Assembly: GCA_021442155.1 (NCBI GenBank)
Contig: CM038215.1
Location: forward strand, 2,380,976-2,444,975
Direction: 5' to 3'
Length of the DNA stretch: 64,000 nucleotides
Origin: Cymbidium sinense
Lineage: Eukaryota > Streptophyta > Magnoliopsida > Asparagales > Orchidaceae
The notes beneath the pieces are model-generated. The model saw nothing but the letters and a program-made list of their open reading frames with translations, was not told where the DNA came from and made no database searches. How positions within the stretch are numbered: position 1 is the first letter of the stretch; every line of letters begins with the position of its first letter. Shown here piece by piece: positions 21,776 to 34,983 of this stretch. The position numbers and the translations under genes are program-made.

Positions 21776-23600
21776 AAATAAAATAAAAACAAAATAAAAA
21801 CCTAAACCTAAAAAATAAACTTAAAAATAATACTTAAAGAAACCTAAACCCTAAACAAAAAAAACACCTAAACCTAAAATAAACAAAATAAAATAAACAT
21901 AAACCTAAACTAAAATAAACTAAACTAAAATAAATAAAACCTAAACCTAAACCTAAAATAAACTAAACCTAAACCTTAAACTAAATAAAATAAAATAAAC
22001 TTAAACCTAAACTAAAAAAAAACTAAAGATAAACCTAAAATAAAAACCTAAAACATAAACCTAAAAAAATAAAATAAAAACCCAAACATAAACATAAATA
22101 TAAAAAATAAAGCCTAAACCAAAAAAATAAAATAAAAATGAAACTAAACTAAAAAATAAACATAAACTTAAAACTAAACTTAAATAAAGCTAAAAGAAAC
22201 AAACCTAAATTAAAATAAATAAAACTAAAATAATTAAACCAAACAAAATAAAAATAAAAAATAAAATAAACTAAATAAACCTAAAACTCCTAGTTTAGAT
22301 AATTTTTTTTTCAAAAAAAAAAAACCTAAACCCAAAACCCTAAACCTTAAACCATAAATCCTAAATCAAAAACACTAATTGTAAACCTTAAACCCTAAAC
22401 CTTCCTTAAACCACTACCCTAAACCCTAAACCCTAAATCCAAAACCCTAAACACTAACACTAACCTTAAACCCTAAACCCTAAACTCTAAACCATCCCTA
22501 AACCCTAAATCCTAAACTTTAAAAATTCTATACCCTAAAGCCTAAATCTTAAACTAACCCAAAACTCGGGCATCTAAACCTAAATCAAAAAAATAAATCA
22601 AATAAATAAATAAACTAAATAAACCTAAACTTACGGGGTTGCTTAATTTAAAAAAATAAAATAATAAAACTCCCTAAACTAAACCAAAACTAACCCCCCA
22701 CTCCACCTACCCTAAAACCCTACCCTAAACCCTAAACTAACCACTAAAACCCTAATCCCACCCTAAAACTCTAAAAGAAAACCTAAAGGAAACCTAAACC
22801 TAAAAGTTAAAAAACTTAACCTCAAAATAAATAAAACTTAAAAAAATAAATAAATAAAATCTACACCAAAATAAAATAAAATAAAATAAAATAAAATAAA
22901 TATAATATAAATTAAAGTTAAAATAAAGCTAAACCTAAAAAAAAATTCAAATAAAAATAAAACTAATCTAAAATTAAATAAACAAATGCTAAATAAAAAA
23001 AATAAAACCTAATTAAAATAAAAACTAAAAGAAAATAAAATAAAATAAAACTAAATAAACTTTAAAATAAAAAAAATAAATAAATAAAAAATTAAAAAAC
23101 AAAATAAACAAACCTAAAATAAACAAAAAAAAATAATGCTAAACCTAAATGAAAATAAACTAAAATAAATAAAATCTAAACTAAAAAATAGACCTAAACT
23201 AAACTCAAAATAAAAAATAAACTACCTAAACCTAAAATAAAATAAAATAACACTAAATCTAAAAATAAAAATAAAACCAAAACCTAAAAATAAAATAAAT
23301 ATAAAACTAAACTAAAAATATTCCTAAACTAAACCTAAAAATAAACCATAAAAAAAATAAACTAAAACAAATAAATAAAACAAATAAAACTAAAAAAATA
23401 AAATAAATATCAAAATAAAAATAAAATAAACCAAAATAAAATAAATAAAATGAACTTATATTTTTTTTTAAAAGAAAATAAACTCTAAAAAAAGTAATAA
23501 ATCCTAAACCTAAACCAACCCTAAACCCTAAACCTAACCAAACCCTAACTAAACCTAAAAAAAACCTAAACCCTAATCCTAAACCCCAAACCTACAACAA

Positions 23601-23656
23601 CCCTAAACCCTAAACCCTAAACCCTAAACCCTAAACCCTAAACCCTAAACCCTAAA
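23601..23656 (+). repeat. Perfect CCCTAAA telomeric run (8 heptamers)
   Basis: Eight uninterrupted copies of CCCTAAA, the longest perfect plant-type telomere tract I found in the array; it identifies the source heptamer of the degenerate repeats. Confidence 0.9.
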
Positions 23657-26265
23657 AACCCTAAAACTTAGACAGAATCTAAATAAAACCTAAAAATCAA
23701 ATAAATAAATAAAATTTAAGCTTAAATAAAGTAAAATAAAATAAAATAAAACCTAAACGTAAACCTAAACCTAAAAATAAAATAAAATAAAAATAAAAAC
23801 TAAAATAAAATAAAATTAATAAAAACCTAAACTAAACTAAAAAATAAAATAAACCCAAAATTAAAAAACCAAAATAAAATAAAAACTAAACATAAAATAA
23901 AATAAAATAAAAAAAATAAAATAAAACTAAATAAAAACCTAAACCTAAAAAAAAAACCTAAAAATAAATAATTAATGAAACTTAAACCCTAAATCCTAAA
24001 AAAACCTAAACCTAAAATAAGTAAAATAAAATAAACCTAAACCTAAACTAATATAAACTAAATTAAAATAAATAAAACTTAATCCTAAATCTAAACCCTA
24101 ATCTAATTACAATAAAATAAATGTAAAATAAATCTAAACCTAAACTAACAAATAAAACCCAAAAATAAAGCTACAATAAAAACCAAAAACCTAAACCTAA
24201 AAAAATAAAATAAAACCTAAACATAAATAAAATAAAAAAGAAAACTAAGCCTAAAAATAAAAGAAAACTAAACTAAAAAATAAACATAAACCTAAACCTA
24301 AACGTAGAAATAAACTAAAATAAAATAATAAAATAAAATTAAATTAAATTAAAAAAATAAAATGAAATAAAATAAATAAACTAAAATAAATAAAACTATA
24401 GTTTAATTAATTGTTTTAAAAAAATCAAAACCCTAAACCACAAACTAACCCTAAACCCTAAATAACCTATAAAACAAACCCTAAACCCTAAAGCCTACAC
24501 TAAACCTTAAACTCTAAAACTACTAAACCTAAACCTAAAACCTAAACCTAAAACCTAAACCCAAAACTACACTAAACCCACAAAACCCTAAACCCTAAAA
24601 ATAAAAACCAAAAACCTAAATAAAATAAACATAAAATAAAGTAAATAAATAAACATAAACTTAAATAAATTTAAAACAATAAAACATAAACTAAGACCTA
24701 AAATACAAGAAAATGAAATAATAAAATAAACTAAAATAACATAAATAAAACCTAAGCTAAAAAAATAAAATAAACATAGAATAAAACCTAAATAAAATCA
24801 AACTAAACTTAAAATAAAATAAAATGATAAAAATAAACCTAAAATAAAATAAAATAAAATAAACTAAAGAACTTAAACTTAAAAATAAACCTAAAAAATA
24901 TAAAAAAAATAAAACCCTAAAAACTAAAAAAAAAAACTATAAAATAAAATAAACAAAATAAAATAAATCAAACCTCAAGAAAATAAGCTAAATAAAATAA
25001 TAATTAAACTTAAAATAAACTAAACATAAACCTAAACCTAAACTAAATAAAATAAAATAAAGTAAAAAATAAACCTATACTAAAAAAAAATCTAAAATAA
25101 ACTAATCTTAAATTTAAAAAATAAAATAAAACCTAAACCTCAAAAAGAAATAAACTTAAACTTAAAAAAATAAAATAAGAATAAAACTCAACTAAAAAAT
25201 AAACCTAAACTTAATCCAAACCCTAAAAAATAAAAGAAAATAAAAATACCTAAACTAAAATAAATAAATGAAACTAAATAAAATAAATAAATTTAAATAA
25301 AAATTAAAAATAAAATAAACTAAAATAAATAAAAAATAAACTAAATAAACCTAAACCTACTAGTTTACTTAATTAAAAGAAAACTTAAATCTTAAGCTAA
25401 CCCTAAACCCTAAACCCAAAACCAGGTTTGCTTAATTTAAAATAAACCTAATAACATGAACCCTAAAATAAACATAAACCATAATAAATCCTAAATAAAA
25501 TAAAATAAAAAATGAACCTAAAACCTAAATAAAGCACAAACTACAAACCCTATACTCTAAAACCCTAAACCCAAAACTTAAAACCTACCATCCCCAACCT
25601 AATACCCTAAGCCACTCACTAAAGCCCTAGGCACTAAACCCTCTAAACCCTAAAACCTTAAACCTAAACCTACTAACCTAAACCTAAACCAAAAAATAAT
25701 AATGTAAAAACTTAAATAAACCTAAAACTAAAATATAAATAAATAAATAAATTATAAAATATAATAAAATAAAATAAACTAAAATAAAACATAACCCTAA
25801 ATCTATCAACCACCCCACTACACCTAAACCCTTAAACCCTAAAATCTTAAAATAAAAATGAAATATAATATAAATTTAAAATAAAGTAAATAAGAACTAA
25901 ATAAAACCTAATCCTAAAATATAAACCTAAAATAAATTGTAAAATAAATAAAAATAAACCTAAACCTTAAACTAAGTAAAAGAACCTAAATAAAATAAAT
26001 AAAATAAAATAAACCAAAACACTAAAATAAACTAAACTAAAATAAATAAAAATAAACTAAAATAAAAATAAAAGCTAATAAAATAAAAGAACCTAAACCT
26101 AAACCTAAAAATAAAAATTTAAACCCAATATAAATAAAAAAATAAAACTAAACTAAATAAATAAACCTAAACCCAAACCTAAAAGATAAACCAAAATAAA
26201 ACATAAACTAAAATAAATAAACCTAAAATAAATAAACTAAATAAAATAAAATATATAAATATGTA

Positions 26266-26274
26266 AATATATAT

Positions 26275-26325
<51 letters not shown>

Positions 26326-26345
26326 TATAATATATATAATATATA
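26266..26345. repeat. (AT)n microsatellite in the array
   Basis: Nearly pure alternating AT of about 80 bp, with a few AAT interruptions, immediately before the tag at 26367. Confidence 0.9.
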
Positions 26346-27639
26346 CTAAATTATCATAAACCTACCGGTTTGCTTAATTTAAAATTTAATTTAAAAAACA
26401 ACCTAAACTACCCCCACCCTAAACCTTAATCCCTAAATCCTAAACCTTAAACCATCCCAGACCCTAAACCCCAAATCCTAAACTCTAAACCCTAAAACTT
26501 ACAATCCCTGTAAACCCTAACCCCAAACCCTAAACCCAAACCCTCAACTTAAAAAGTACAAAACAAAATAAAACATAAATATAAAATAAATAAAAAACTT
26601 AAATAAAGAAAATAAATAAAATAAAACAAAATAAAAACCTAAACATAAAATAAATAAATAAAAACTAAACCTAAATAAAATAAATATAATAGAATAAAAT
26701 AAGAACCTAAACTAAAACTTAAACCTAAACCTAAAAATAAAATAAAATCAAATAAAAAATAACAACTAAACTAAAATAAAATAAAATAAAATTTGAACTA
26801 AACTAAAAAATAAAATAAACCTAAAAATAAAAAACCTAAATAAAATCAAAGCTAAACGTAAAATAAAAATAAAATAAGCCTAAAATGAAATAATATAAAA
26901 AATAAATAAAAGCCTAAACCAAAAAAATAAACTTAAAAATAAAACCAAAAGATAAATAAAAATTAAAACCTAAACCATAAACTAAAACAAAAAACCTAAA
27001 CATAAAATAAACAAACTAAAATAAACCTAAACCTAAGATAAAATAAACTAAACTAAAATAAATAAAACCTAAACCTAAACTTAAAGTAAACTAAACCTAA
27101 ACCTTAAACTAAATAAAATAAAATAAACTAAAAATAAACCTAAACTCAAACTATAAATTAAAAAATATACCTAAAATAAAAAACTAAAACCTAAATATAA
27201 AAAAATAAAATTAAAACCTAAACTTAAACCTAAATAAAACCTAAACCCTAAACCTACTAATTAAAAATAAAACCTAAACCTAAAATTAAAATTAAAAATA
27301 AAAAAATAAAAAAAACCTAAACCTAAATCTAAAAAAATAAACTAAAATAAAATTTCTAAACTAAAATAAAAACATAAAATAAATAAACTAAATAAATAAA
27401 ATAAAAGTAATCTTAAAAATATAAAATAAGCCAAATAAACTAAATAAATGTAAACATATGGGTTTGCTTAATTTAAAAAAAAAAAAAATCTAAAACCAAA
27501 ATCTTAAACTATAATCCACAAACCTAAACATACTAAAACCCTAACCCCAAAACCTAAACCCTAACCTAAACCTACCCTAAACCTAAAACCTAAATCTAAT
27601 CTAACCCTAAACCCAACCTGGCTTCAATAAAATAAAATA

Positions 27640-27880
27640 AAACTAAACCAAATAATAATAATAATAAACTAATAATAAATAATAAAACATAACTAAAACT
27701 AATAAAACTAACTAAATAAATAATTATAAAACTAATAATAACCTAAAACTAAAACTAATAAAATAAGACTAATAATAAATAACCCAATAAACTACCAAAA
27801 CCCTAATAAATAAACTAAACTAACTAATAAAATAATAATAATAATAATAATAATAATAACTAATAAACTAATGAAAACTA

Positions 27881-27924
<44 letters not shown>

Positions 27925-28300
27925 CTAAAAAACTAATAAAAACCAATAAACCCAATAACTAAATTAAACTAAACTAAACTAAAAACCAAAAAAAAACTAA
28001 ACTAAAATTGAACCCCAAACTAATAAACTACTAAATAACTAATAACTAAAACTAATTAAATAATAACCTAACTAAACTAAACCTAAAATTAATAAAACCC
28101 AACTAAAACTATAAAACACTAAAACATAATAATACCCAAATAAATAATAAACTTAAACCAAATAAACCCCAAAACAAAACTAATAACTAAAATAATAATA
28201 ATAATAATAATTAATAAACTAATAACTTAAACCCTAAATTTAATATACAAATAACATATAAAACTAAACTTAATAACAACTAACTAACTACTAACTAAAC
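27640..28300. repeat. AAT-rich sub-block of the array
   Basis: Local change of repeat word: AATAATAAT runs (for example 27829-27858 and 27884-27911) and CTAATAAA replace AAATAAAA/CCTAAACC. CCCTAAA words return after about 28300. It lies between the tags at 27461 and 28912. Confidence 0.75.
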
Positions 28301-29548
28301 CCTAAACTAATTAAAACCCTAAATCACCACTAAACCCTAAATACTAAATATAACCCTAAACCCTAAACTAACTAACCCTCCTACCAACCACCACCTAAAT
28401 AAACTAAATAAACTAAATAAACCTAAATAAATAAATAAATAAACCTCAGAATATAAATAATAAAATAAAATAAAACATAAACAAACCTAAACCTAAACTT
28501 AAAATAAAATAAAATAAATAAAATTAAAATAAAATAAACTAAACTAAAATGAAAGAAGCCTAAATATAAAACATAAATAAAATAAAACTAAATGTAAAAT
28601 AAAAATATAAACCTAAAATAAAATAAAAATAAATAAAACCTAAACCTAAAAATAAACCTAAAATAAAGAAAAATATAACCTAAACCCTACTAAAAAAAAC
28701 TTTAAAATAACTAAAATAATAAATAAAATAAACTAAACTAAAATTAAAGCCTAAATAAATAATAAAATAAACTCCTTAAAAAATAAACCTTAACCTAAAC
28801 CTAAACCTAAAATAAACAAAACAAAACTCTAAAATAAATAAACTACATAAAAAAAATCAAACAAAAAAGCTAAAATAAATAAAAATAAACTAAAATTTAA
28901 ATAACTATATTGGTTTGCTTAATTTAAAACCTAAACCTAACTCATCCTCACTAAATAAACTCCTAAATAAAACCCTAAATCTTGCACTAAATGTTTTGCT
29001 TAAAAGACCCTAAACTAAATCCTAAACTAATACTAACCTAAACCCAAACCCAAACCTACTAAACTAATAAACCATACCAAAACCCTAAACTCTAATACAC
29101 TAAACTACCACCAAACTACTATAAATAATAAATAAAAAACCCTGACCCTAAACCTAAACTAAACTAATAAACCCTAAACCCTAAACCACTACCAACCTAA
29201 AACCCAAAACTAACCCTAAACCATAAAACCTACAACCCTAAACCTTACACCAAAACCCCAAACCCTAAACCCTAAACCCTAAAAACCTAAAAACCTAAAC
29301 CTAAACTAAATAAAACCTATTAAAAGAACTGAACTTGAAGAAAATAAAAAAATAAAATAAAATAAAAACCAAACCTAAAACATAAACCTAAACCTAAACT
29401 TAAAAAATAAAATAAAAATAAAAATAAAACCAAACTAAAATAAAATTAATAAAAATGTAAACTAAAATAAAAAATAAAATAAACCTAAAAATAAAAACCT
29501 AACTAAAATAAAACCTAAATGTAAAATAAAAATAAAATAAACCTAAAA

Positions 29549-29812
29549 TTGTATTGGGAAGCTCATATATTCATTTGAAGACCCAAATTTAATTGGATTG
29601 ATGAGGCTTACAACTCTATTTGTAAGTCTCCCAAAATATTGGTTCTTACATCTTTTCGGCAAAGCTACCGTAAAAGGTGAGTCTTATGATCTTTCCCTCA
29701 TAAAGGCGATCTAATGCTAAAATTTAATTTTTTTGAAGTGGGGCTTATGTTCATAGAAAACTCATGTATGTCTAGCTTTGCATGGTCTTTCCAAACTTTA
29801 ATAGGAGAACTA
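29549..29812. other. Non-repetitive 264-bp island in the array
   Basis: Mixed-composition sequence with normal G content, flanked on both sides by AAATAAA/CCTAAAC repeats. It has no open frame of note and no motif I recognise, and does not match the GRP or LINE cargo seen elsewhere. It may be a short insertion or a captured genomic piece. Confidence 0.7.
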
Positions 29813-31635
29813 AATAAAAACCTAAACTTAAAAAAATAAACTTAAAAATAAAGAAAAAATAAAACCTAAACCCTAAACTAAAAAAAACATAAACCTAAAA
29901 TAAACAAAATAAAATTAACCTACCCTAAACTTAAATAAACTAAACTAAAATAAATGAAGCTTAAAGCTAAACCTAAAATAAAATAAACCTAAACCCTGAA
30001 CTAAATAAAATGAAATAAGCTAAAAATGAACCTCAACCTAAACTAAAATATAAATCCTAAAAATAAACCTAAAATAAAAACCTATAACCTAAACCTAAAA
30101 AAATAAAATAAAAACCTAAACCTAAACCTTAAAAAAAAAAAACTTAAATCTAAGAAAATAAATAAAAAATAAAAAATAAACTAAAAAATAAACATAAACC
30201 TAAACCTAAACCTAAAAAATAAATTACAATAAAAAACCTAAACTAAAATAAAATAACCTAAAATAAATAAACTAAATAAATAAAATTAAAAATAAAAATT
30301 AAACTAAATAAATCTAAACCTACTAGTTTACTTAATATAAAATAAATCGTAAATCCTAAACCCTAAACCCTAAACCCTAAATCCTAAACCCGAAAACCTA
30401 AATCCTAAACCCTAAAACTAACCCTAAATCCTAAACCTTAAAGCTACTACCCTAAATCCTAAAGCCTAAACCTTGAAAAACCCTAAACCACAAACACTAA
30501 ACCCTAAACCCTAAACCCTAAACCTAAACTAAAACCATAAACTCAACACTAAATCCTAAACCTATAAACCCTAAACCCTAAACCTAAATCATAAACCCTA
30601 AACTTAAAGTAAATAAAACTTAAACTAACCCTAAACCTATAAATCATAAACTAAAACCCTAAACCTAAACCTAAATACTAAACCCTAAACCCTAAACCCT
30701 AACCCTAAATCCTAAAATAAAATAAAATAAATAAACCCTAAACCTAAATTAAAAATAAAATAAATAAACCTAAATAAAAATAATAAATAAATAAATAAAT
30801 CTAAAATATAAATAAACTAAAAAATAAAAAAATAAAAAAATAAAATATAAAATAAAATAAAATAAAAATAAAAAAAAAAAATAAACCTAAAATAAAATAA
30901 ATAAAACCTAAACCTAAATAAACTAAAAATAAAACCTAAAAATAAACCTAAATAAAATAAAATAAAATAAATAAAATAAATAAACCTAAAAAACCTAAAC
31001 TAAAAAATAAACCTAAAATAAATTAAACCTAACTAAACTAAAATAAACTAAAATTAAAATAAATAAAAAAAACCTAAACCTAAACCTAATAAAACCTAAA
31101 CCTAAGCCTAAATAAAAATAAAACCTAAAATAAATTAATTAAAATATAAACCTAAACCTAAAAAATAAACTAAATAAAACCTAAACCAAAATAAATAAAC
31201 CTAAAATGAATAAAATAAAACTAAATAAAAATAAAAAATAAATCTAAATAAAAATAAAAAATAGAATAAGCTCAAATAAATAAAAATAAGCTAAATAAAT
31301 TAAATAAACCAAAACCTATAGGTTTACTTAATTTTAAAAAAAACCCTAAACCCTAAAACTAACCTTAAACCTTAAACCCTAAACCTACAACCCTATACCT
31401 ACAACCCTAAACCTTAACCCCAAAATCCTAAAAGCTTAGAACCTAAAGCCTAAATCCTAAACCCTAAAACTTAAACCCTAAACCCTAAACCCTAAACCCT
31501 AAAACCCTAAACCCTGTGCACTAAACCCTAAATCCTAAACCTTAAAACCCTAAACCCTAAACCCTAAACCCCAAACCCTAACCTTAAACCCTAAACTAAC
31601 CCTAAAACCTAAACTAACCCTAAACCCTAAATCTT

Positions 31636-31988
31636 AAGAATGGAACCTTGACATCATGAACATCATCATCAACAAGGCGAGAGGAGTGATGGAGGTTACA
31701 GACATGGTGGTAGAGGGAGAGATAGGAATATGAAGGTGGATCCCACTACTTGAGAGGTGGGGGTGGTTTTGATGGGAACTAGAGAAACTGAAGAATGGTC
31801 GATCCGATCTGCTGCTTATAGAGCCGTGTCTTTATAGTAGGGATGGTTCTACTACCCAGGCTTTTCATTTTCTCTATGAGTGCTCATTGTTTATCTATGT
31901 CATCGCTTGTGTCTTAGAAAACTTAGTGTGTTACTTAGTTGATGAAATTGAAAAGAAGAAATGTTGAATCTATAATTCTTCTCTATTA
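31636..31988 (+). pseudogene. GRP mRNA 3' fragment, copy 1 (internally deleted)
   Basis: Retro-derived piece of a plant glycine-rich RNA-binding protein message. It starts at AAGAATGG, which directly follows CCCTAAA-type repeats. A stretch decayed from the end of the RRM is followed by a deletion of most Gly-rich codons, then RSDGGYRHGG-like coding, a stop after SDGN, and about 190 bp of 3' UTR ending TTCTCTATTAAAAAAACC. Compared with the copy at 54031, bases covering the first Gly-rich half are missing. Family knowledge: GRPs of this type (RRM plus Gly-rich tail) are RNA chaperones. This copy is not a gene. Confidence 0.75.
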
Positions 31989-33470
31989 AAAAAACCATAA
32001 ACCATAAACCCTAAACTAAAACTTGAACCCTAAATCAAAACCTAAACCTTAAACCCTAAACCCTAAAAACCATAAACCCTAAACCCTAAAGCCTACACCC
32101 TAAAATTGTGAACCCAAACCCTAAACCCTAAAACCTAAACCCTAAACCCTAAACCCTAAACCAAAAAAAACCATAAACCCTAAACCCTAAAAAGCTAAAA
32201 ACCTAAACATAAACTAGATAAAACATAAAAATAAAATAAATAAATAAACATAAACTAAAACCTAAACCTAAACCTAAACCTAAAAAGAAAATAAAATAAA
32301 AAATAAAAAATAAACTCAAATAAAATAAATAACAACCTAAACTAAACTAAAAAAATAAAAAACCTAAATAAAATAAAAATTAAACTTAAAATAAAAATAA
32401 AATAACCTAAAATAAAATAAAATAAAACTAAATAAAAACTAAAACCTAAAGATTAAACCTAAAATAAACCATAAAATAAATAATAAATAAAACATAAACC
32501 CTAAACTAAAACAACTTAAACCTAAAATAAAAATAAAATAAACCTAAAACAAAAATAAAATAAACTAAAATAAAATAAATAAAAGCTAAACCTAAACATA
32601 AAATAAACTAAACCTAACCTTAAACTTAAACTAAATAAAAAAAACCTAAAAAAACCTAAACTTAAACTAAAAAATAATACCTAAAAATAAACATAAAATA
32701 AAAAACCTAAAACCTAAACTTAGAAAAAATAAAATAAAAACCTAAACTAAAACCTAAAATTAAAAATAAAAAACCTAAACCAAAAAAAATAAAATAAAAA
32801 TAAAATAATGCTAAAAATAAACCTAAACCTAAACCAAAAAAAATAAACTAAAATTAAAAGTAGAAACTAAAATAAATGAACCTAAAATAAATAAATAAAA
32901 TAAACATAAATGAAAATAAAAAATAAAATAAACTAAACTAAATAAAAAATAAACCAAACAAACCTAAACATACTAGTTTACTTAATTTAAAAAAAAAACA
33001 AAAAAATAAAAATAATAAAAAAATTTAACCCTAAACCCTAAACCATAAAACTAACCCTAAACCCTAAACTTTAAACCCTAAACCCTAAGCCCTAAACCCC
33101 AAAACCTTAAACCCTAAACCCTAAAACCATAAACTCTAAACCCAAAACCCTAAAATCTAAACTATAAACCCTATAATATCCTAAACTCTAAACCGAACCC
33201 TAAAACACTAACCTAAACTAACTAAACCCTAAACCCTAAACCCTAAACTTAAACCTAAACTCAAAACCTTCAACCTCCTCTCGGCCAGCTCTGGCGCTTT
33301 CGGTGTTCCTTGCATTTTCTGGGACCATTTTTGATCCTCCTTGATCATAATTTCTAGATTTACTAATGTGAGTGTCCCTTGCTCTTTCAATGGCGGAGGC
33401 ACTGCTTTCTATGCATTTGAGCTCTTCGAACTTGGAGGCATCGGCTAGGGCTTCTGATTTATAAGGTATT

Positions 33471-34806
33471 ATGGATCCGACTCCATCCGTTGCTTTACCT
33501 CTTATTAAGTCCTTCAAGGATGCATTATTTGGTAAGAACACTACCTCTAATGCTTTAGTAAATTTGATTTCAACATCCTTTCATGGAATGCCTGCTGTAA
33601 TGTGCTCGGATCTTGACGTGGAAAAATTGGTGAAGCCTTTTGAATTCTCTTTAGTTGGTAAGTTTTCCTTACGTTGCCCGACTCTTGATAACATTCAATC
33701 CTTTTTCATAGCCTAAAGCCCTCTGATGTTTTCACTATTAGATTGATTGATCCTAGGCATATCCTTATTCAGCTATCTAATGACTTAGATTACTCAAGAG
33801 TTTTTGCTCGTCGCTCCTACTTTGTGTATAATTGTCAAATGAGACTTTTGAAATGTTCTCCTCTTTTTGATGTCAAAGAGGAATCCCCAATTGTTCCTTT
33901 ATGGCTAGCTTTTCCAAACATGAGAATACATTACCTTACCCATCAAGTTCTCTTTTGGGCTCTCTTTGGTACCCTTCAAATTGATCAGCCATCGCGAGAT
34001 CACTACCATCGCTTTGCTATATTTTAGTTGAGATTGAAATTACCAAAAGTATCCTAAAGAAGTATGGATCAGCTCTGAGAAATTTGGTTATAATGAAAAA
34101 GTGGAATTTGAAAATTTCCCTATTTTTTGCACGCACTGTAAGATTCATGGTCATGATCATTCTGAATGCTTTGTGTTGCATCCTCATCTTAAAAAGATTA
34201 AATTATCGGATCCTAATCCCACTCTAGCAAATGGAAAAAACTAATAAATTAGCTTATGTGCCTAAAGTCACTCAAAAGGGATTACTATCTATTGATTTGT
34301 CTATTGGAGAGCATTCTAAGCTGGTTAATAATAAGGCTCATGAGGTTCATGAGGAGGCCAATGACAACTTACCTATTATTACTTCTAATTGTAATAATTT
34401 GGTTCCTCTAGATAATACCTTGATTCATTTTACCTTACCCCTTTTGGCTAGTGAACCCGATGAGACTCATATAAACACTAGTGGTGACTTGAATGGGAAC
34501 TTTAGGTTGGAACAAAAACTGAAAACTAATTCTGAGAGTGCCCATTTGATGAAAGAACAAAATCTGAAAAATGTCTATCCTTTGGTAGTGGAACAAAATC
34601 TGAAAAGTATTTTTGAAACTGAACATGAAAATTCTTTTATTAATGGTTTCGCAACCTCTCCCTCTCCTACCCTTCAGAGTGATACTCAGGCTAACCTAAT
34701 TCCTTATCTTAATTTTGACACTGAAGAAGGGGAAATTATAATTAGAAATGTTTTGATAGATACTAGCCCTACTCTAAATTTCACATGGATGGAGATACTT
34801 TGGACA
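33471..34806 (+). pseudogene. Plus-strand LINE ORF1 (DUF4283-like, CCHC)
   Basis: The ATG at 33471 opens MDPTPSVALPLIKSFKDALF, then PFEFSLVGKFSLRCPTLDNI, a frameshift near 33710, and LIDPRHILIQLSNDLDYSRV with SPIVPLWLAFPNMRIHYL: the DUF4283-type domain. The zinc knuckle CTHCKIHGHDHSEC (34128-34169) has all four ligands. A polar, Asn/Ser-rich C-terminal part (34231-34806) follows with no recognised fold. ORF1 proteins of this family bind nucleic acid. Two or three frame breaks separate the open pieces. Confidence 0.8.
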
Positions 34807-34983
34807 TAGATAGACCTTTTCAAACTGCTACTAAGAAAAACCTTTAAAGCTAGAATGTTCACTAATAGCTCCACTAGAACCACTAGATCTTCTCTAACTT
34901 CCCATAAATTATTACATCATGTGTCTTTCTTCTTCTTATTTTTTATCCTTCTATTATCTTTCCTTTTCTCTTATTATTTATTA

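Larger units (their letters stand above)
21776..33258 (+). repeat. Telomere-derived higher-order repeat array, block A
   Basis: About 11.5 kb of degenerate CCCTAAA, CCTAAAC and AAATAAAA words, always in C-strand orientation. A tag near GGTTTGCTTAATTTAAAA recurs at 22290 (degenerate), 22635, 24399 (degenerate), 25361, 25425, 26367, 27461, 28912, 30324, 31321 and 32975. After each tag come CCCTAAA-rich runs, then A-rich AAATAAA/CCTAAACC DNA that ends in CTAAATAAACCTAAACCTA before the next tag. Plus-strand G is nearly absent over long stretches. No gene is present apart from the GRP fragment at 31636. Not a functional telomere: it is internal and heavily degenerate. Confidence 0.85.

Noticed and set aside
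21776..33258. A functional chromosome end
   Set aside because: Telomere words are degenerate, contain conserved tags and inserted elements, and are flanked by other DNA on both sides. Only one run reaches eight perfect heptamers.
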